Shown here: positions 1 to 8,276 of the stretch, piece by piece | How the letters are laid out: every line of letters begins with the position of its first letter | How positions within the stretch are numbered: position 1 is the stretch's first letter | Source of the DNA: Thiotrichaceae bacterium UBA4486 | GTDB lineage: Bacteria; Pseudomonadota; Gammaproteobacteria; Eutrophobiales; Eutrophobiaceae | Length of the DNA: 46,202 nt | Reading direction: 5' to 3' | Assembly (NCBI GenBank): GCA_002389045.1 | Contig: DGNS01000014.1 | Location: 1-46,202 of the forward strand | The notes under the pieces: generated by a model | The model's input: the letters and a program-made list of their open reading frames with translations, nothing else | What the model was told of the DNA's origin: nothing | The model's database searches: none | Made by a program: the position numbers and the translations under genes

Positions 1-23
1 CGTTCGAATTTTTCCTTGGACAT
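1..23 (-). CDS. tuf: Elongation factor Tu, first 7 codons only (runs off the window edge)
   Basis: The reverse strand reads ATG and then codons for MSKEKFE, the usual proteobacterial start of EF-Tu, the GTPase that delivers aminoacyl-tRNA to the ribosome. A GGAG ribosome-binding site lies about ten bases upstream. The position directly after a Tyr-Gly-Thr tRNA cluster is the classical tRNA-tufB arrangement of gammaproteobacteria, which makes the call firm despite the few codons visible. It is probably cotranscribed with the tRNAs, since no separate promoter is obvious in the 55-base gap. Confidence 0.85.
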
Positions 24-78
24 CGAATTAATCTCCGGATATATCTAATGGTTGATTACAGCATCTCTCGTTAGAAAG

Positions 79-154
<76 letters not shown>

Positions 155-295
155 GAAAAAACAGCAATTAGCTATTAGCCATAAGCCACTAGTCTAAAAC
201 CAACTACCAGCCAGACATCTGGGCAACACCCACAGCCACAATGATGTGGCTTTTGAAAATTCTGACTTCTGTTTCCTGAATTCTGCCAGCTGATA
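155..295. repeat. Spacer with degenerate heptanucleotide-periodic repeats
   Basis: Between tRNA-Thr and tRNA-Gly the sequence has a seven-base rhythm. One block is ATTAGCT ATTAGCC ATAAGCC and further degenerate units (167-208). A second block keeps CTG at 262, 269, 276, 283 and 290, with units such as ATTCTGA and CTTCTGT. No gene is visible. The same seven-base rhythm recurs in the next spacer and after the methyltransferase gene near 17215. Confidence 0.6.
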
Positions 296-369
<74 letters not shown>

Positions 370-370
370 A

Positions 371-533
371 AATCAGATATCAGAGCACTGATTTCAGACA
401 TCAGATTGTGGATACCTCATCCTCACGCCCGCACCCGATTCGCCATTCGTCCTCTGTCAACCGCCACCCGATACCTGATATCTGATGTCTGATGTCTGAT
501 ATCTGACCTCTGATATCTGACTCCTGATACCTG
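371..533. repeat. Spacer with heptanucleotide tandem repeats (TGATATC-type)
   Basis: Between tRNA-Gly and tRNA-Tyr, positions 469-531 hold nine successive seven-base units: CGATACC, TGATATC, TGATGTC (twice), TGATATC, TGACCTC, TGATATC, TGACTCC, TGATACC. At 371-405 the reverse-complement unit appears as GATATCA and GACATCA, so the two ends of the spacer carry the family in opposite orientation. The central part (about 406-468) is plain sequence. Units can pair across the spacer in RNA. No coding function is apparent. Confidence 0.75.
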
Positions 534-536
534 GCC

Positions 537-621
537 TGGTGGAGGGGGGAGGATTCGAACCTCCGAAGGCATAGCCAGCAGATTTACAGTCTGCCCTCGT
601 TGACCGCTTGAGTACCCCTCC
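537..621 (-). tRNA. tRNA-Tyr (anticodon GTA)
   Basis: The minus strand reads acceptor GGAGGGG/CCCCTCC, anticodon stem CAGA/TCTG around a loop containing GTA, a long class II variable arm as expected for bacterial tRNA-Tyr, T-arm with GGTTCGAATCC, discriminator A and encoded CCA. It is the first tRNA of the operon, just downstream of a strong promoter. Confidence 0.96.
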
Positions 622-637
622 AAAAATCAAGCCGCAC

Positions 638-666
638 ATTGTCAGTTAATCCCCTGACACTGTCAA
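638..666 (-). promoter_or_regulatory. Sigma-70 promoter of the tRNA(Tyr-Gly-Thr)-tuf operon
   Basis: On the minus strand a perfect TTGACA -35 (661-666) is followed after exactly 17 bases by GACAAT (638-643; four of six matches to TATAAT). Just downstream is a GC-rich discriminator (GTGCGGC), typical of stable-RNA promoters under stringent control. The tRNA-Tyr 5' end is 17 bases below the -10. Activity is inferred from sequence only. Confidence 0.7.
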
Positions 667-714
667 CACGACAGATTTGACAATCGGGTGAAATCTGTAT
701 CAACCGGTAAGCGG

Positions 715-1272
715 TTATCCCGCCCTCAGCACCTCCCCGGTGACGGCATTGCGTATTTCCGTGGGTCTGGCCAGTCCACCCACGTGGCCCGGAAGCACCA
801 GATCCAGCTTATCGCCGAAATACATATGCACGCGCAGGGCCGTTTTTGCCGGAAAGCGGGAATCCGGATTGGCGCTCGTGGAAACCAGTGGACCTGCTAT
901 ACGGCAGAGTTGCCTGACCACGGGATGATCGCTGATACGTATGGCGATCGTGGCATATCGACCCCGAATCCACTCCGGAACCCGGCGACTGGCGGGAAAT
1001 ACCCAGGTCACCGGTCCAGGCCATGTACGTCTGACGCCGGGCCAGTCGATGGCGTCGGATGGTCTTATATAATGTGTCACCTGGTCGACCCCCGCCGCGA
1101 CGATAATGAGTCCCTTGGTGGATTTCCGGCGTTTCAACCGCAGTAAACGCATGACGGCCTGGCGGTTTTCCGGGCTGGCGCCGATACCATAGACTGCCTC
1201 GGTGGGATAAGCGATGAGACCGCCATTATGAATGATCCGTCGAGCCTGATGAGCCAGCCAGGGTCTTAACAT
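715..1272 (-). CDS. tsaC: L-threonylcarbamoyladenylate synthase, TsaC/YrdC type
   Basis: The 185-aa protein matches the short TsaC form of the YrdC/Sua5 family. That enzyme makes threonylcarbamoyl-AMP from threonine, bicarbonate and ATP, the first step of the t6A modification at position 37 of ANN-decoding tRNAs. Visible family features are AYPTEAVYGIG near residue 20, the basic KRRKSTKGLI stretch near residue 50 that binds nucleotide, and the STSAN motif near residue 130. The length fits TsaC and there is no C-terminal Sua5 domain. It starts nine bases after the topA stop on the same strand, so the two are probably cotranscribed. The yrdC/topA/smg/dprA linkage is common in gammaproteobacteria. 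Confidence 0.93.
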   Translation of the reverse strand: MLRPWLAHQARRIIHNGGLIAYPTEAVYGIGASPENRQAVMRLLRLKRRKSTKGLIIVAAGVDQVTHYIRPSDAIDWPGVRRTWPGPVTWVFPASRRVPEWIRGRYATIAIRISDHPVVRQLCRIAGPLVSTSANPDSRFPAKTALRVHMYFGDKLDLVLPGHVGGLARPTEIRNAVTGEVLRAG

Positions 1273-1281
1273 TGTGCGGAA

Positions 1282-3693
1282 TCAAGCCTGGGTTGATATG
1301 CCGGTTTTTTTTGCTGCTTTCGTGGTTTTCTTTTTTGTTTTTTTGGCGGCGGCTTTTTTCGTCGTCTTTTTCTTGCTCGCCGCCTTTTTCGCTGTCTTTT
1401 TCTTGCCCCGTCGTCCCCTGGCCGGGGCATTGGCCAGCAATTCCTGGCATTCGGCCAGTGTCAGGCTGGCGGGCTCGCGGTCCTTGGGCACACGGGCGTT
1501 TTTGGTTCCATCCGTCACGTATGGACCATAACGGCCGTTCAATACCGATATCTCCTCCTCGCTGAAAATCCTGATTTCCTTATTGGCATCGAATTCCTTC
1601 TTTTCCCTGATGAGTTCCAGTGCCCGTTCCAGGGTGACAGTATGCGGATCCTCGTCCTTCAGTGAGACGAATTTCTTGCCATAACGGATATAGGGTCCAA
1701 ATCGGCCGACATTAGCGACCACTTCCTCGTCCTCGTCGGTCATTCCGAGTTCACGTGGCAGTTTGAACAACTCCATGGCTTCTTCCATGGTGATGGTATC
1801 CATGCGTTGACCCGGCCTGAGTCCGGCAAATTTCGGTTTTTCCTCGTCATCACGGGTGCCGATCTGCACAAACGGACCGTAGCGACCCATTCTCACACTG
1901 ACCGGGGAACCGGTCTTCGGATCAATGCCGAGTTCACGTGCCTGGCTTGCCTCACTGCGGCTGACGTTCTCTTCCTTGTCCCTGACCTGCTTGTCAAAGG
2001 CAGTCCAGAACTTCTTCATCACCGGCACCCAGTCCTTCTCACCACGGGAAATGGAATCCAGTTCGTCTTCGAGCCGGGCGGTGAAATCATAATCGACATA
2101 ATCTGAAAAATGCTCGGTCAGAAACTTGTTCACGATACGACCGACATCGGTCGGTACAAACCGCTTTTTATCCATTTCAACATACTCACGCTGGCGCAGG
2201 GTTGAGATGATGGAAGCGTAGGTGGACGGCCGGCCGATGCCGTATTCCTCCAGTGTCTTGACCAGGCTGGCCTCGGTGAAACGCGGCGGCGGCTCGGTGA
2301 AATGCTGCTCTGCGCGGATATCCAGCAAGCTGATTTCCTCGCCCTCCTGCAACGGTGGCAGGGTTTTTTCATCATCGTCGGCGCTGCTGTCGTCCTGACC
2401 TTCGAGATACAGTTCCATGAAGCCGGGGTCGGCAATCGTGGAGCCGGTCGCGCGAAACGTATTGCCCTGACCGCAATCCAGCATGGCGGCCACGGTATCA
2501 ATGGTGGCATGTTTCATCTGGCAGGCGATCGCACGCTTCCAGATCAGATCGTAGAGACGAAACTGGTCGCGACTCAGATGTGCCTTGATGTCCTGGGGCA
2601 TTCTCCATGCGGACGTGGGACGAATGGCTTCATGCGCTTCCTGGGCATTCTTGGATTTGGTTTTGAACTGTCTGGCCTCATCGGGAAGCTTGTCCTTGCC
2701 ATAACGTTCACTGATCATGGCCCGCATCTCATCAACCGCTTCCTGCGCCAGCGTGGTTGAGTCGGTGCGCATGTAGGTAATCAGACCCACCGCGCCGTCA
2801 CCGATATCGATGCCTTCATAGAGTTGCTGGGCGATACGCATGGCCTGCTGCGCGCTGAGGTTGAGCTTGCGCACCGCTTCCTGCTGCAGGGTCGAGGTAA
2901 TAAACGGGGCGGCAGGTTGCCGGCGGCGCTGTTTCTTCTCAATCTTGCTGACCCGTAGCCGGCCGCCGGCACTTTCCAGGAGTTCGTTGCGAACCCGGGC
3001 AGCGGTCTTCTCATCGGTGATCGTGAACTGTTTGACCTTGTCTTCATGCAGCAGATTCAGCTTGCCGCTGAACCGGGCCCCGGCTTTTTCCAGGTCAGAT
3101 TCGATGGTCCAGTATTCGCGGGATTTGAAGCGTTCGATTTCGTTTTCGCGTTCAACAATCATGCGCAGTGCCGGACTCTGCACACGGCCTGCCGACAGCC
3201 CCCGCCGGATTTTTTTCCACAGCAAAGGCGACAGGTTGAAGCCGACCAGGTAATCCAGCGCTCTTCTGGCCTGCTGGGCGTCAATCAGTTCGTATGACAG
3301 ATCACGAGGGTGTGCAATCGCATCGTTGACCGCTTTTTTGGTCACTTCGTGGAACACCACCCGGTGGACCTTTTTGCCGTCAAGAACCCCGCGCTCCTTC
3401 AGCAATTCGTACAAATGCCAGGAAATGGCCTCGCCTTCGCGGTCCGGGTCAGTGGCCAGGTACAGGGTTTCGGCTTTTTTCAGAGCCCGGGCAATATCGT
3501 CCACCCGCCTGGCGTTCTTTTCGATGATTTGATAATGCATCGAGAAACCGTTGTCGGTATCAATAGCCCCGGTCTTGGGCATTAGATCCCGGACATGTCC
3601 GTAAGAGGCCAGAATATCGAAATCCTTGCCCAGATAGCGGCCCAGGGTTTTGGCCTTGGCGGGAGATTCAACAATGACGAGTGCCTTGCTCAT
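1282..3693 (-). CDS. topA: DNA topoisomerase I (type IA)
   Basis: The 803-aa type IA topoisomerase relaxes negative supercoils. The TOPRIM domain opens with ALVIVESPAKAKT and carries the metal-binding ATDPDREGEA motif near residue 80. The active-site tyrosine lies in ITYMRTDS at about residue 307. After about residue 580 come three C-terminal repeats with a GRYGP/GRFGP core. I see no Cys4 zinc fingers like those at the E. coli TopA C-terminus. The protein instead ends in about 45 residues dominated by Lys, Ala and Thr, resembling a histone H1-like DNA-binding tail. The gene follows smg after 46 bases and precedes tsaC by nine. The start is an ATG in a canonical MSKALVIVESP context. Confidence 0.97.
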   Translation of the reverse strand: MSKALVIVESPAKAKTLGRYLGKDFDILASYGHVRDLMPKTGAIDTDNGFSMHYQIIEKNARRVDDIARALKKAETLYLATDPDREGEAISWHLYELLKERGVLDGKKVHRVVFHEVTKKAVNDAIAHPRDLSYELIDAQQARRALDYLVGFNLSPLLWKKIRRGLSAGRVQSPALRMIVERENEIERFKSREYWTIESDLEKAGARFSGKLNLLHEDKVKQFTITDEKTAARVRNELLESAGGRLRVSKIEKKQRRRQPAAPFITSTLQQEAVRKLNLSAQQAMRIAQQLYEGIDIGDGAVGLITYMRTDSTTLAQEAVDEMRAMISERYGKDKLPDEARQFKTKSKNAQEAHEAIRPTSAWRMPQDIKAHLSRDQFRLYDLIWKRAIACQMKHATIDTVAAMLDCGQGNTFRATGSTIADPGFMELYLEGQDDSSADDDEKTLPPLQEGEEISLLDIRAEQHFTEPPPRFTEASLVKTLEEYGIGRPSTYASIISTLRQREYVEMDKKRFVPTDVGRIVNKFLTEHFSDYVDYDFTARLEDELDSISRGEKDWVPVMKKFWTAFDKQVRDKEENVSRSEASQARELGIDPKTGSPVSVRMGRYGPFVQIGTRDDEEKPKFAGLRPGQRMDTITMEEAMELFKLPRELGMTDEDEEVVANVGRFGPYIRYGKKFVSLKDEDPHTVTLERALELIREKKEFDANKEIRIFSEEEISVLNGRYGPYVTDGTKNARVPKDREPASLTLAECQELLANAPARGRRGKKKTAKKAASKKKTTKKAAAKKTKKKTTKAAKKTGISTQA

Positions 3694-3739
3694 GACAGCT
3701 ATGCGTTTAAGGTATTCAGAATGGTTCGGGAGTTTGCGC

Positions 3740-4219
3740 CTAGTGCAGATTCAGACAGGCATCATCCATGACTACATCTTCCATCCAGGCATAGGCGGCT
3801 TCCTTGCCGGGCTGATTTAACAATACCATCAATACAACCCACTTCAGTTGTTGCAGGTCTATCTCGTCAGTCTCCAGGGCCATGACCCGTTCAATGACGA
3901 ATTCACGATCCTTCGCATCCAGCACACCGGTCTGCTCAAGGAACAATATCAGGCTTCTGCACTCGACGCTGAGTTTGTTCTGTTCCGCACTGTTATAGAC
4001 CCGTAATGAATCGGAGTTTACCAGTCGGATGGTATCCGGCTGGTCTTTCTGTGTGGACAGATCCTCGAGCCAGTCGAAGGCTTTACTGACCTGCCTGTCT
4101 TCGAAACCCGCCTCCTGCAGATGAAATCGCAAGGCATCCTGATCAGGGCGATAGTCATGATCCTGCTCAATATAGTGGTCGAACAAATACATCAACACAT
4201 CCAGTACACTTTCTTTCAT
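3740..4219 (-). CDS. smg: Smg family protein (DUF494)
   Basis: This 159-aa acidic protein begins MKESVLDVLMYLFDHY and ends near MDDACLNLH, as in the Smg (DUF494) family that is encoded next to dprA in many beta- and gammaproteobacteria. Its molecular role is not established. No signal peptide or membrane segment is visible, so it is presumably cytoplasmic. It sits 25 bases after the dprA stop and 46 bases before topA on the same strand, consistent with a dprA-smg-topA-tsaC transcript. Confidence 0.92.
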   Translation of the reverse strand: MKESVLDVLMYLFDHYIEQDHDYRPDQDALRFHLQEAGFEDRQVSKAFDWLEDLSTQKDQPDTIRLVNSDSLRVYNSAEQNKLSVECRSLILFLEQTGVLDAKDREFVIERVMALETDEIDLQQLKWVVLMVLLNQPGKEAAYAWMEDVVMDDACLNLH

Positions 4220-4244
4220 CTAGCAGACTCTGGTAAAACAGGGA

Positions 4245-5360
4245 TTATGTGGCGACACGGGTATAGGTTCCATCAAGCTGGGATTCGATTAATCCTGAAA
4301 GCTCCATATTTAACAGCATGGAGGAAACTTCAGCGGCCGTCAATCCACTTGTCCGGACGAGTTCATCCACTGTCATGGACTCAAAACCCATGGCTTCAAG
4401 TAATACCGACTCTTCTGCTTTCGAGCCGGCACCGGCGGGTTCACCGGCGTTTTGCCCTGTTGCAACCGGTTCAGCCCGGCGTATCTCAAACGACAGTTCT
4501 TCGAGTATATCGGTTGCAGACTCGGTCAACCTGGCGCCCTGTTTGATCAACCAGTGACAACCATGGGCAACCGGATTCAGTGTCGAACCCGGTACGGCAA
4601 AGACATCGCGACCCTGTTCAACGGCTGTTCTGGCCGTAATGAGTGACCCGCTGCGAATCGCGGCTTCCACAACAATCGTGCCCACGCTGAGACCACTGAT
4701 AATACGATTTCTGGCGGGAAAATTCTGTTTCCGGGGTGGTGTTCCCGGTGAATATTCCGTGATCACTGCGCCTCTCTCCAGAATCTTTTCAACAAGGCGC
4801 GCATTACTCCGGGGATAGATCACGTCCGCTCCGTTACCCAGAACCGCGACTGTCCAGCCGCCGCCTTCAAGCGCACCCTGATGCGACATGCTGTCGATTC
4901 CCGTTGCCAGACCGCTGGTAATTACCAGCCCGTAAGCGGCCAGATCGGTGGCCAGCCGCCGGGCAATCTGCCTGCCCGAGGCAGTGGGCTTGCGCGTACC
5001 CACGATGCTGACCTGCAGACAATCGAGGATCCCGGTATTCCCCCTGACGAACAGGAGAAAAGGAGGATCAGCAATTTCTTTTAACAGTGCAGGGTAAGCG
5101 GGATCCTGGATGCCCAGAATATGGTGGTCATTTTGCCGCGACCAGGCCAGATCGCGTTCCACAGCCTGCCAGTCCGGACTTTGCAGCGCCTCCATGACTG
5201 CACGGGACAGCCCGTATCGCTGTAGCTTTGAAGAGGGAGCATTGAAAACAGCAACCGCCGACCCCAGACGGTGACAGAGCATGGATTTGAGTGACGCGGA
5301 AAGGCCCTCGATCCGGTTCAGGGCGAGTTCGTGACGCAGCTGTTCTTCCCTGTTGTGCAA
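4245..5360 (-). CDS. dprA: DNA-processing protein DprA/Smf
   Basis: The 371-aa protein has the DprA layout: an N-terminal SAM-like helical region, a Rossmann-like domain with SIVGTRKPTASG near residue 115, SGLATGIDSMSHQGAL and VLGNGADVIYPR, then a C-terminal winged helix (LLEAMGFESMTVDELVRTSG onward). DprA binds incoming single-stranded DNA and loads RecA during natural transformation. Reading back in frame a stop lies four codons upstream, so the first usable start is TTG at 5360, with a GGAGG about twelve bases upstream. It is followed by smg, the usual neighbour. A window with dprA and a type IV-like pilus fits, but does not prove, competence. Confidence 0.94.
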   Translation of the reverse strand: MHNREEQLRHELALNRIEGLSASLKSMLCHRLGSAVAVFNAPSSKLQRYGLSRAVMEALQSPDWQAVERDLAWSRQNDHHILGIQDPAYPALLKEIADPPFLLFVRGNTGILDCLQVSIVGTRKPTASGRQIARRLATDLAAYGLVITSGLATGIDSMSHQGALEGGGWTVAVLGNGADVIYPRSNARLVEKILERGAVITEYSPGTPPRKQNFPARNRIISGLSVGTIVVEAAIRSGSLITARTAVEQGRDVFAVPGSTLNPVAHGCHWLIKQGARLTESATDILEELSFEIRRAEPVATGQNAGEPAGAGSKAEESVLLEAMGFESMTVDELVRTSGLTAAEVSSMLLNMELSGLIESQLDGTYTRVAT

Positions 5361-5462
5361 AACGCCTGCTCACCTCCATGTGTCAGCCGGGTGGCTGTAA
5401 TCGCTAATGGTAAAACGGGAATGCCATTGATGTCACTCCCCATCCTGTTACGGCTGCGATCA

Positions 5463-6677
5463 CTACATGCTTTTTACCCGGTCATAAAGGTGAACCGGGG
5501 CCGTTGCGTCCATCACCAGAGCATAGCTGAGTTTGTCAAATGTACGGATCACCATGAGAACACCGACGCTGCTTTCCGGCAACCGGATTTTTTCGGGCTT
5601 CGCCTGGAGATTGCTGATATGGGTGAACTTATTGTCAAAATTCTGTTTGGCCAATGCCGCCTGATCGATGACATAGGCAATCGCGCCACCCAGACCGTCC
5701 GCTTCATAGTCGGTTTCCTCGATGCGCTGCAACAGTTCCTTATCTTTCTTTTTCTGTTTGACCGAGGCGGCAATTTTGTCATTGACCATGACCCCACCCT
5801 GGTAAATACCGAGGACGTTTCCGACCTCGATTCCCTGCTCAGTGCCCAGATCAAGTACAACCACCTGGTACTGGCCAATCTGGGTCACACCATCGATCAC
5901 GGAGATGATATTGCCTTGCACATCGCGAACCGGCGGTCTGGGAATGAAATCGGAGTTGACGTCCTCCTGTTGTTCCTCACGCAAACGATCCCCGATCAGT
6001 ATCTCACGGTTCGCAGCAGCGATAACGCCGGTCGCCGGGTCGCCGCCCTGTTTGATAATCGCATCACCTACATACAAGGCCTCATAGCCGAGCAAGGTTT
6101 CCTGACCGTCCTCATCCACACTGATATAAGGGCCACCCTGTCGGTACACCGCGAAGCGTTTGGACGCAGCCGAGTCGTCCAGGCCGCGCACATAGATCTC
6201 ATTACCACTGCTGGCAATCAGATGTTGATCATAGCTGGCCACGATGTATGGCCACTCTTCCATTTCATTCTCGTTGACAACCAGTGGCCGGGTCAGAAAA
6301 CTCTTGATAACTTCAATGGGAATTGCCGGAATCGCATCATCCCGTTCATAGGAACGCACTGCAGGGGTCAGCTTGACGGTACGGCCATCTTTTGTTCGTT
6401 GAACACTACTGACCGAAAGGATCGGTGAGCCATCCACATAACTCAACCTGACCACATCGCCGGGATAAATCAGATGCGGATTGGTGATTTGCGGGTTACC
6501 CTTCCAGACTTCCGGCCAGAGCCAGGGTTGCTGCAGAAATCGGCCGGAAATATCCCAGAGCGTGTCGCCCTTTTGAACAACGTATTCATCGGGATGGTCG
6601 GGATTCACAGATACGGTGTCCGCGTGGGCCGCGGAGACCAGGCTGATCAGAAATGCTGCTATAATTTTATTAAGCAT
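5463..6677 (-). CDS. Exported LysM-domain protein
   Basis: The 404-aa protein starts with a Sec signal peptide (MLNKIIAAFLISLVSAAHA, cleavage likely after AHA). A single LysM module follows at about residues 32-80, including QKGDTLWDISGRFL, PWLWPEVWKGNPQI and LIYPGDVVRLS. LysM binds peptidoglycan, so this is probably a periplasmic cell-wall-associated protein. The remaining 320 residues form a conserved uncharacterised region. Genes of this kind sit between dprA and def in many gammaproteobacteria. It is divergent from def across 148 bases and followed by dprA after 102 bases. Function is unknown. Confidence 0.88.
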   Translation of the reverse strand: MLNKIIAAFLISLVSAAHADTVSVNPDHPDEYVVQKGDTLWDISGRFLQQPWLWPEVWKGNPQITNPHLIYPGDVVRLSYVDGSPILSVSSVQRTKDGRTVKLTPAVRSYERDDAIPAIPIEVIKSFLTRPLVVNENEMEEWPYIVASYDQHLIASSGNEIYVRGLDDSAASKRFAVYRQGGPYISVDEDGQETLLGYEALYVGDAIIKQGGDPATGVIAAANREILIGDRLREEQQEDVNSDFIPRPPVRDVQGNIISVIDGVTQIGQYQVVVLDLGTEQGIEVGNVLGIYQGGVMVNDKIAASVKQKKKDKELLQRIEETDYEADGLGGAIAYVIDQAALAKQNFDNKFTHISNLQAKPEKIRLPESSVGVLMVIRTFDKLSYALVMDATAPVHLYDRVKSM

Positions 6678-6761
6678 GTCTACTACCTTACGTGGATTCC
6701 TTAATGTAGATTAGCAAAAAGTTTAGCAAAATATAAGGAATTAAACCATTTGCATTATCTA

Positions 6762-6791
6762 TTACCCGTAACAGAGATTTTTTTGTATACT
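6762..6791 (+). promoter_or_regulatory. Possible sigma-70 promoter for the def operon
   Basis: The 148-base AT-rich gap between the LysM gene and def holds TATACT at 6786-6791, a good -10 match. Only a weak -35 (TTACCC, 6762-6767) lies 18 bases upstream. The def ATG is 35 bases further on. No other -10 of similar quality faces def. Confidence 0.4.
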
Positions 6792-6825
6792 ATCAGTAAG
6801 TTATAGATTCAATCCAGAAATCGAC

Positions 6826-7338
6826 ATGGCACTTTTAAGCGTACTTCACTATCCCGACCCCAGGCTGCGCAATGTTGCCAGGCCTGTTGAGTCGATTGAC
6901 GACAGCATTCGCACCATTGCCAGGGACATGCTGGAAACCATGTACGACGAGGGTGGTATCGGTCTGGCGGCTATTCAGGTCAACATTCGCCAGCGCATCA
7001 TCGTCATCGACCTGTCCGCGGACAGGGACCAGCCGCTGTATTTGATTAATCCCGAGATCCTCCACGCCGAGGGCGCCGAGAAAATGCAGGAGGGCTGTCT
7101 CTCAGTTCCGGAATATTTTGATTACGTCGAACGCGCCGAACGGATAGGTTACCGCTACCAGGACCTCAACGGCGAAACACATGAGAGGGAAGCCGACGGG
7201 TTGCTGGCCGTGTGCATACAGCACGAGATTGATCACCTCGATGGCAAACTCTTTATTGATTATCTTTCCAACCTCAAGCAACAGCGCCTTCGCAAGAAAC
7301 TGGAGAAGCAGGAGAGGCAGTACGCCCAGGTCCTGTGA
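6826..7338 (+). CDS. def: Peptide deformylase
   Basis: The 170-aa metalloenzyme removes the N-formyl group from nascent proteins. All three family motifs are present: GIGLAAIQV near residue 45 (motif 1), EGCLSVP near residue 90 with the metal-binding cysteine (motif 2), and QHEIDHLDG near residue 133 with the two metal-binding histidines and catalytic glutamate (motif 3). It starts at the ATG in the usual MALLSVLHYPDPRLR context. The stop overlaps the fmt GTG start (GTGA), so def and fmt are translationally coupled: the formylase and deformylase of the initiator-tRNA cycle are made together. Confidence 0.97.
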   Translation: MALLSVLHYPDPRLRNVARPVESIDDSIRTIARDMLETMYDEGGIGLAAIQVNIRQRIIVIDLSADRDQPLYLINPEILHAEGAEKMQEGCLSVPEYFDYVERAERIGYRYQDLNGETHEREADGLLAVCIQHEIDHLDGKLFIDYLSNLKQQRLRKKLEKQERQYAQVL

Positions 7339-8276
7339 CGGCGAAATCATTGCGACTCGCCTTTGCCGGGACACCCGACCTGGCCGCCCACGTGCTGAAT
7401 CGTCTGCTCTGTGACACCAGCCATCGCATTACAACGGTATTCACACAGCCGGACCGGCGTGCCGGCCGCGGTCGCAAGACCCGCATCAGTCCGGTCAAGT
7501 CACTGGCGGAAGCACACAAAATCCATGTAGAACAACCATCGACATCATCCGATCTGGAACAATCAGGTGCGTTGGCAAATACGGATGCGCTCATCGTCGT
7601 CGCCTATGGCCTGATCCTGCCGCTCTCGATACTGCATATCCCCGGCTTTGGATGCCTGAATATCCACACCTCACTGTTGCCGAGATGGCGGGGGGCGGCA
7701 CCCATCCAGCGAGCCATCGAGCATGGTGACAGTGAAACCGGCGTCAGCATCATGCAGATGGATGCCGGCCTCGACACCGGCCCCGTGTTGGCGCAGAAAT
7801 CATGTCCTGTCGATGATCGTGAAACAGCAGGCACCCTGCATGACAAACTCGCCCGGCTTGGCGCCGATGCCATCATCGAGGCACTGGATACACTCATCAA
7901 TGGCACGGCCAGTTACAGCGAACAGGACGAATCCCGCGCAACCTACGCCCGGAAGATTTCCAAACAGGAAGCAGAAATAAACTGGAATCGAAGTGCGATC
8001 GAACTGGATAGTATGATTCGCGCCTTCAATCCGGCCCCGATCGCCCACACCACACTCAACGGGCAGACTATGCGCATCTGGGAGGCTGTTCCGGGCGGGA
8101 CTGACTCACCACAGGTCTCTCCTGGAACAATACTGCGTTGTGACAGCGGGGGTATCGAGGTTGCCTGCAATCCCGGCACCCTGATCATCAAGACCCTGCA
8201 AATACCCGGCAAACGCCCCATGAGTGCGGATCAGTTTCTTCATGGCCGGGCGGATTTCGGCAGCACTGACCGTTGA
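7335..8276 (+). CDS. fmt: Methionyl-tRNA formyltransferase
   Basis: The 313-aa enzyme transfers a formyl group from 10-formyltetrahydrofolate to Met-tRNA(fMet). The N-terminal formyltransferase domain shows AFAGTPDLA at the start, then NIHTSLLPRWRGAAPIQ near residue 110, which contains the catalytic Asn-His pair and SLLP loop, and DAGLDTGPVL near residue 145. The C-terminal OB-like domain covers about residues 210-310. Translation starts at GTG 7335, overlapping the def stop by four bases, and the stop overlaps the rsmB TTG start by four bases. Confidence 0.96.
   Translation: MTAKSLRLAFAGTPDLAAHVLNRLLCDTSHRITTVFTQPDRRAGRGRKTRISPVKSLAEAHKIHVEQPSTSSDLEQSGALANTDALIVVAYGLILPLSILHIPGFGCLNIHTSLLPRWRGAAPIQRAIEHGDSETGVSIMQMDAGLDTGPVLAQKSCPVDDRETAGTLHDKLARLGADAIIEALDTLINGTASYSEQDESRATYARKISKQEAEINWNRSAIELDSMIRAFNPAPIAHTTLNGQTMRIWEAVPGGTDSPQVSPGTILRCDSGGIEVACNPGTLIIKTLQIPGKRPMSADQFLHGRADFGSTDR

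Noticed and set aside
5331..6428. 365-codon plus-strand frame opposite the LysM gene
   Set aside because: The minus-strand product has a signal peptide and LysM motif; the plus frame is a shadow.
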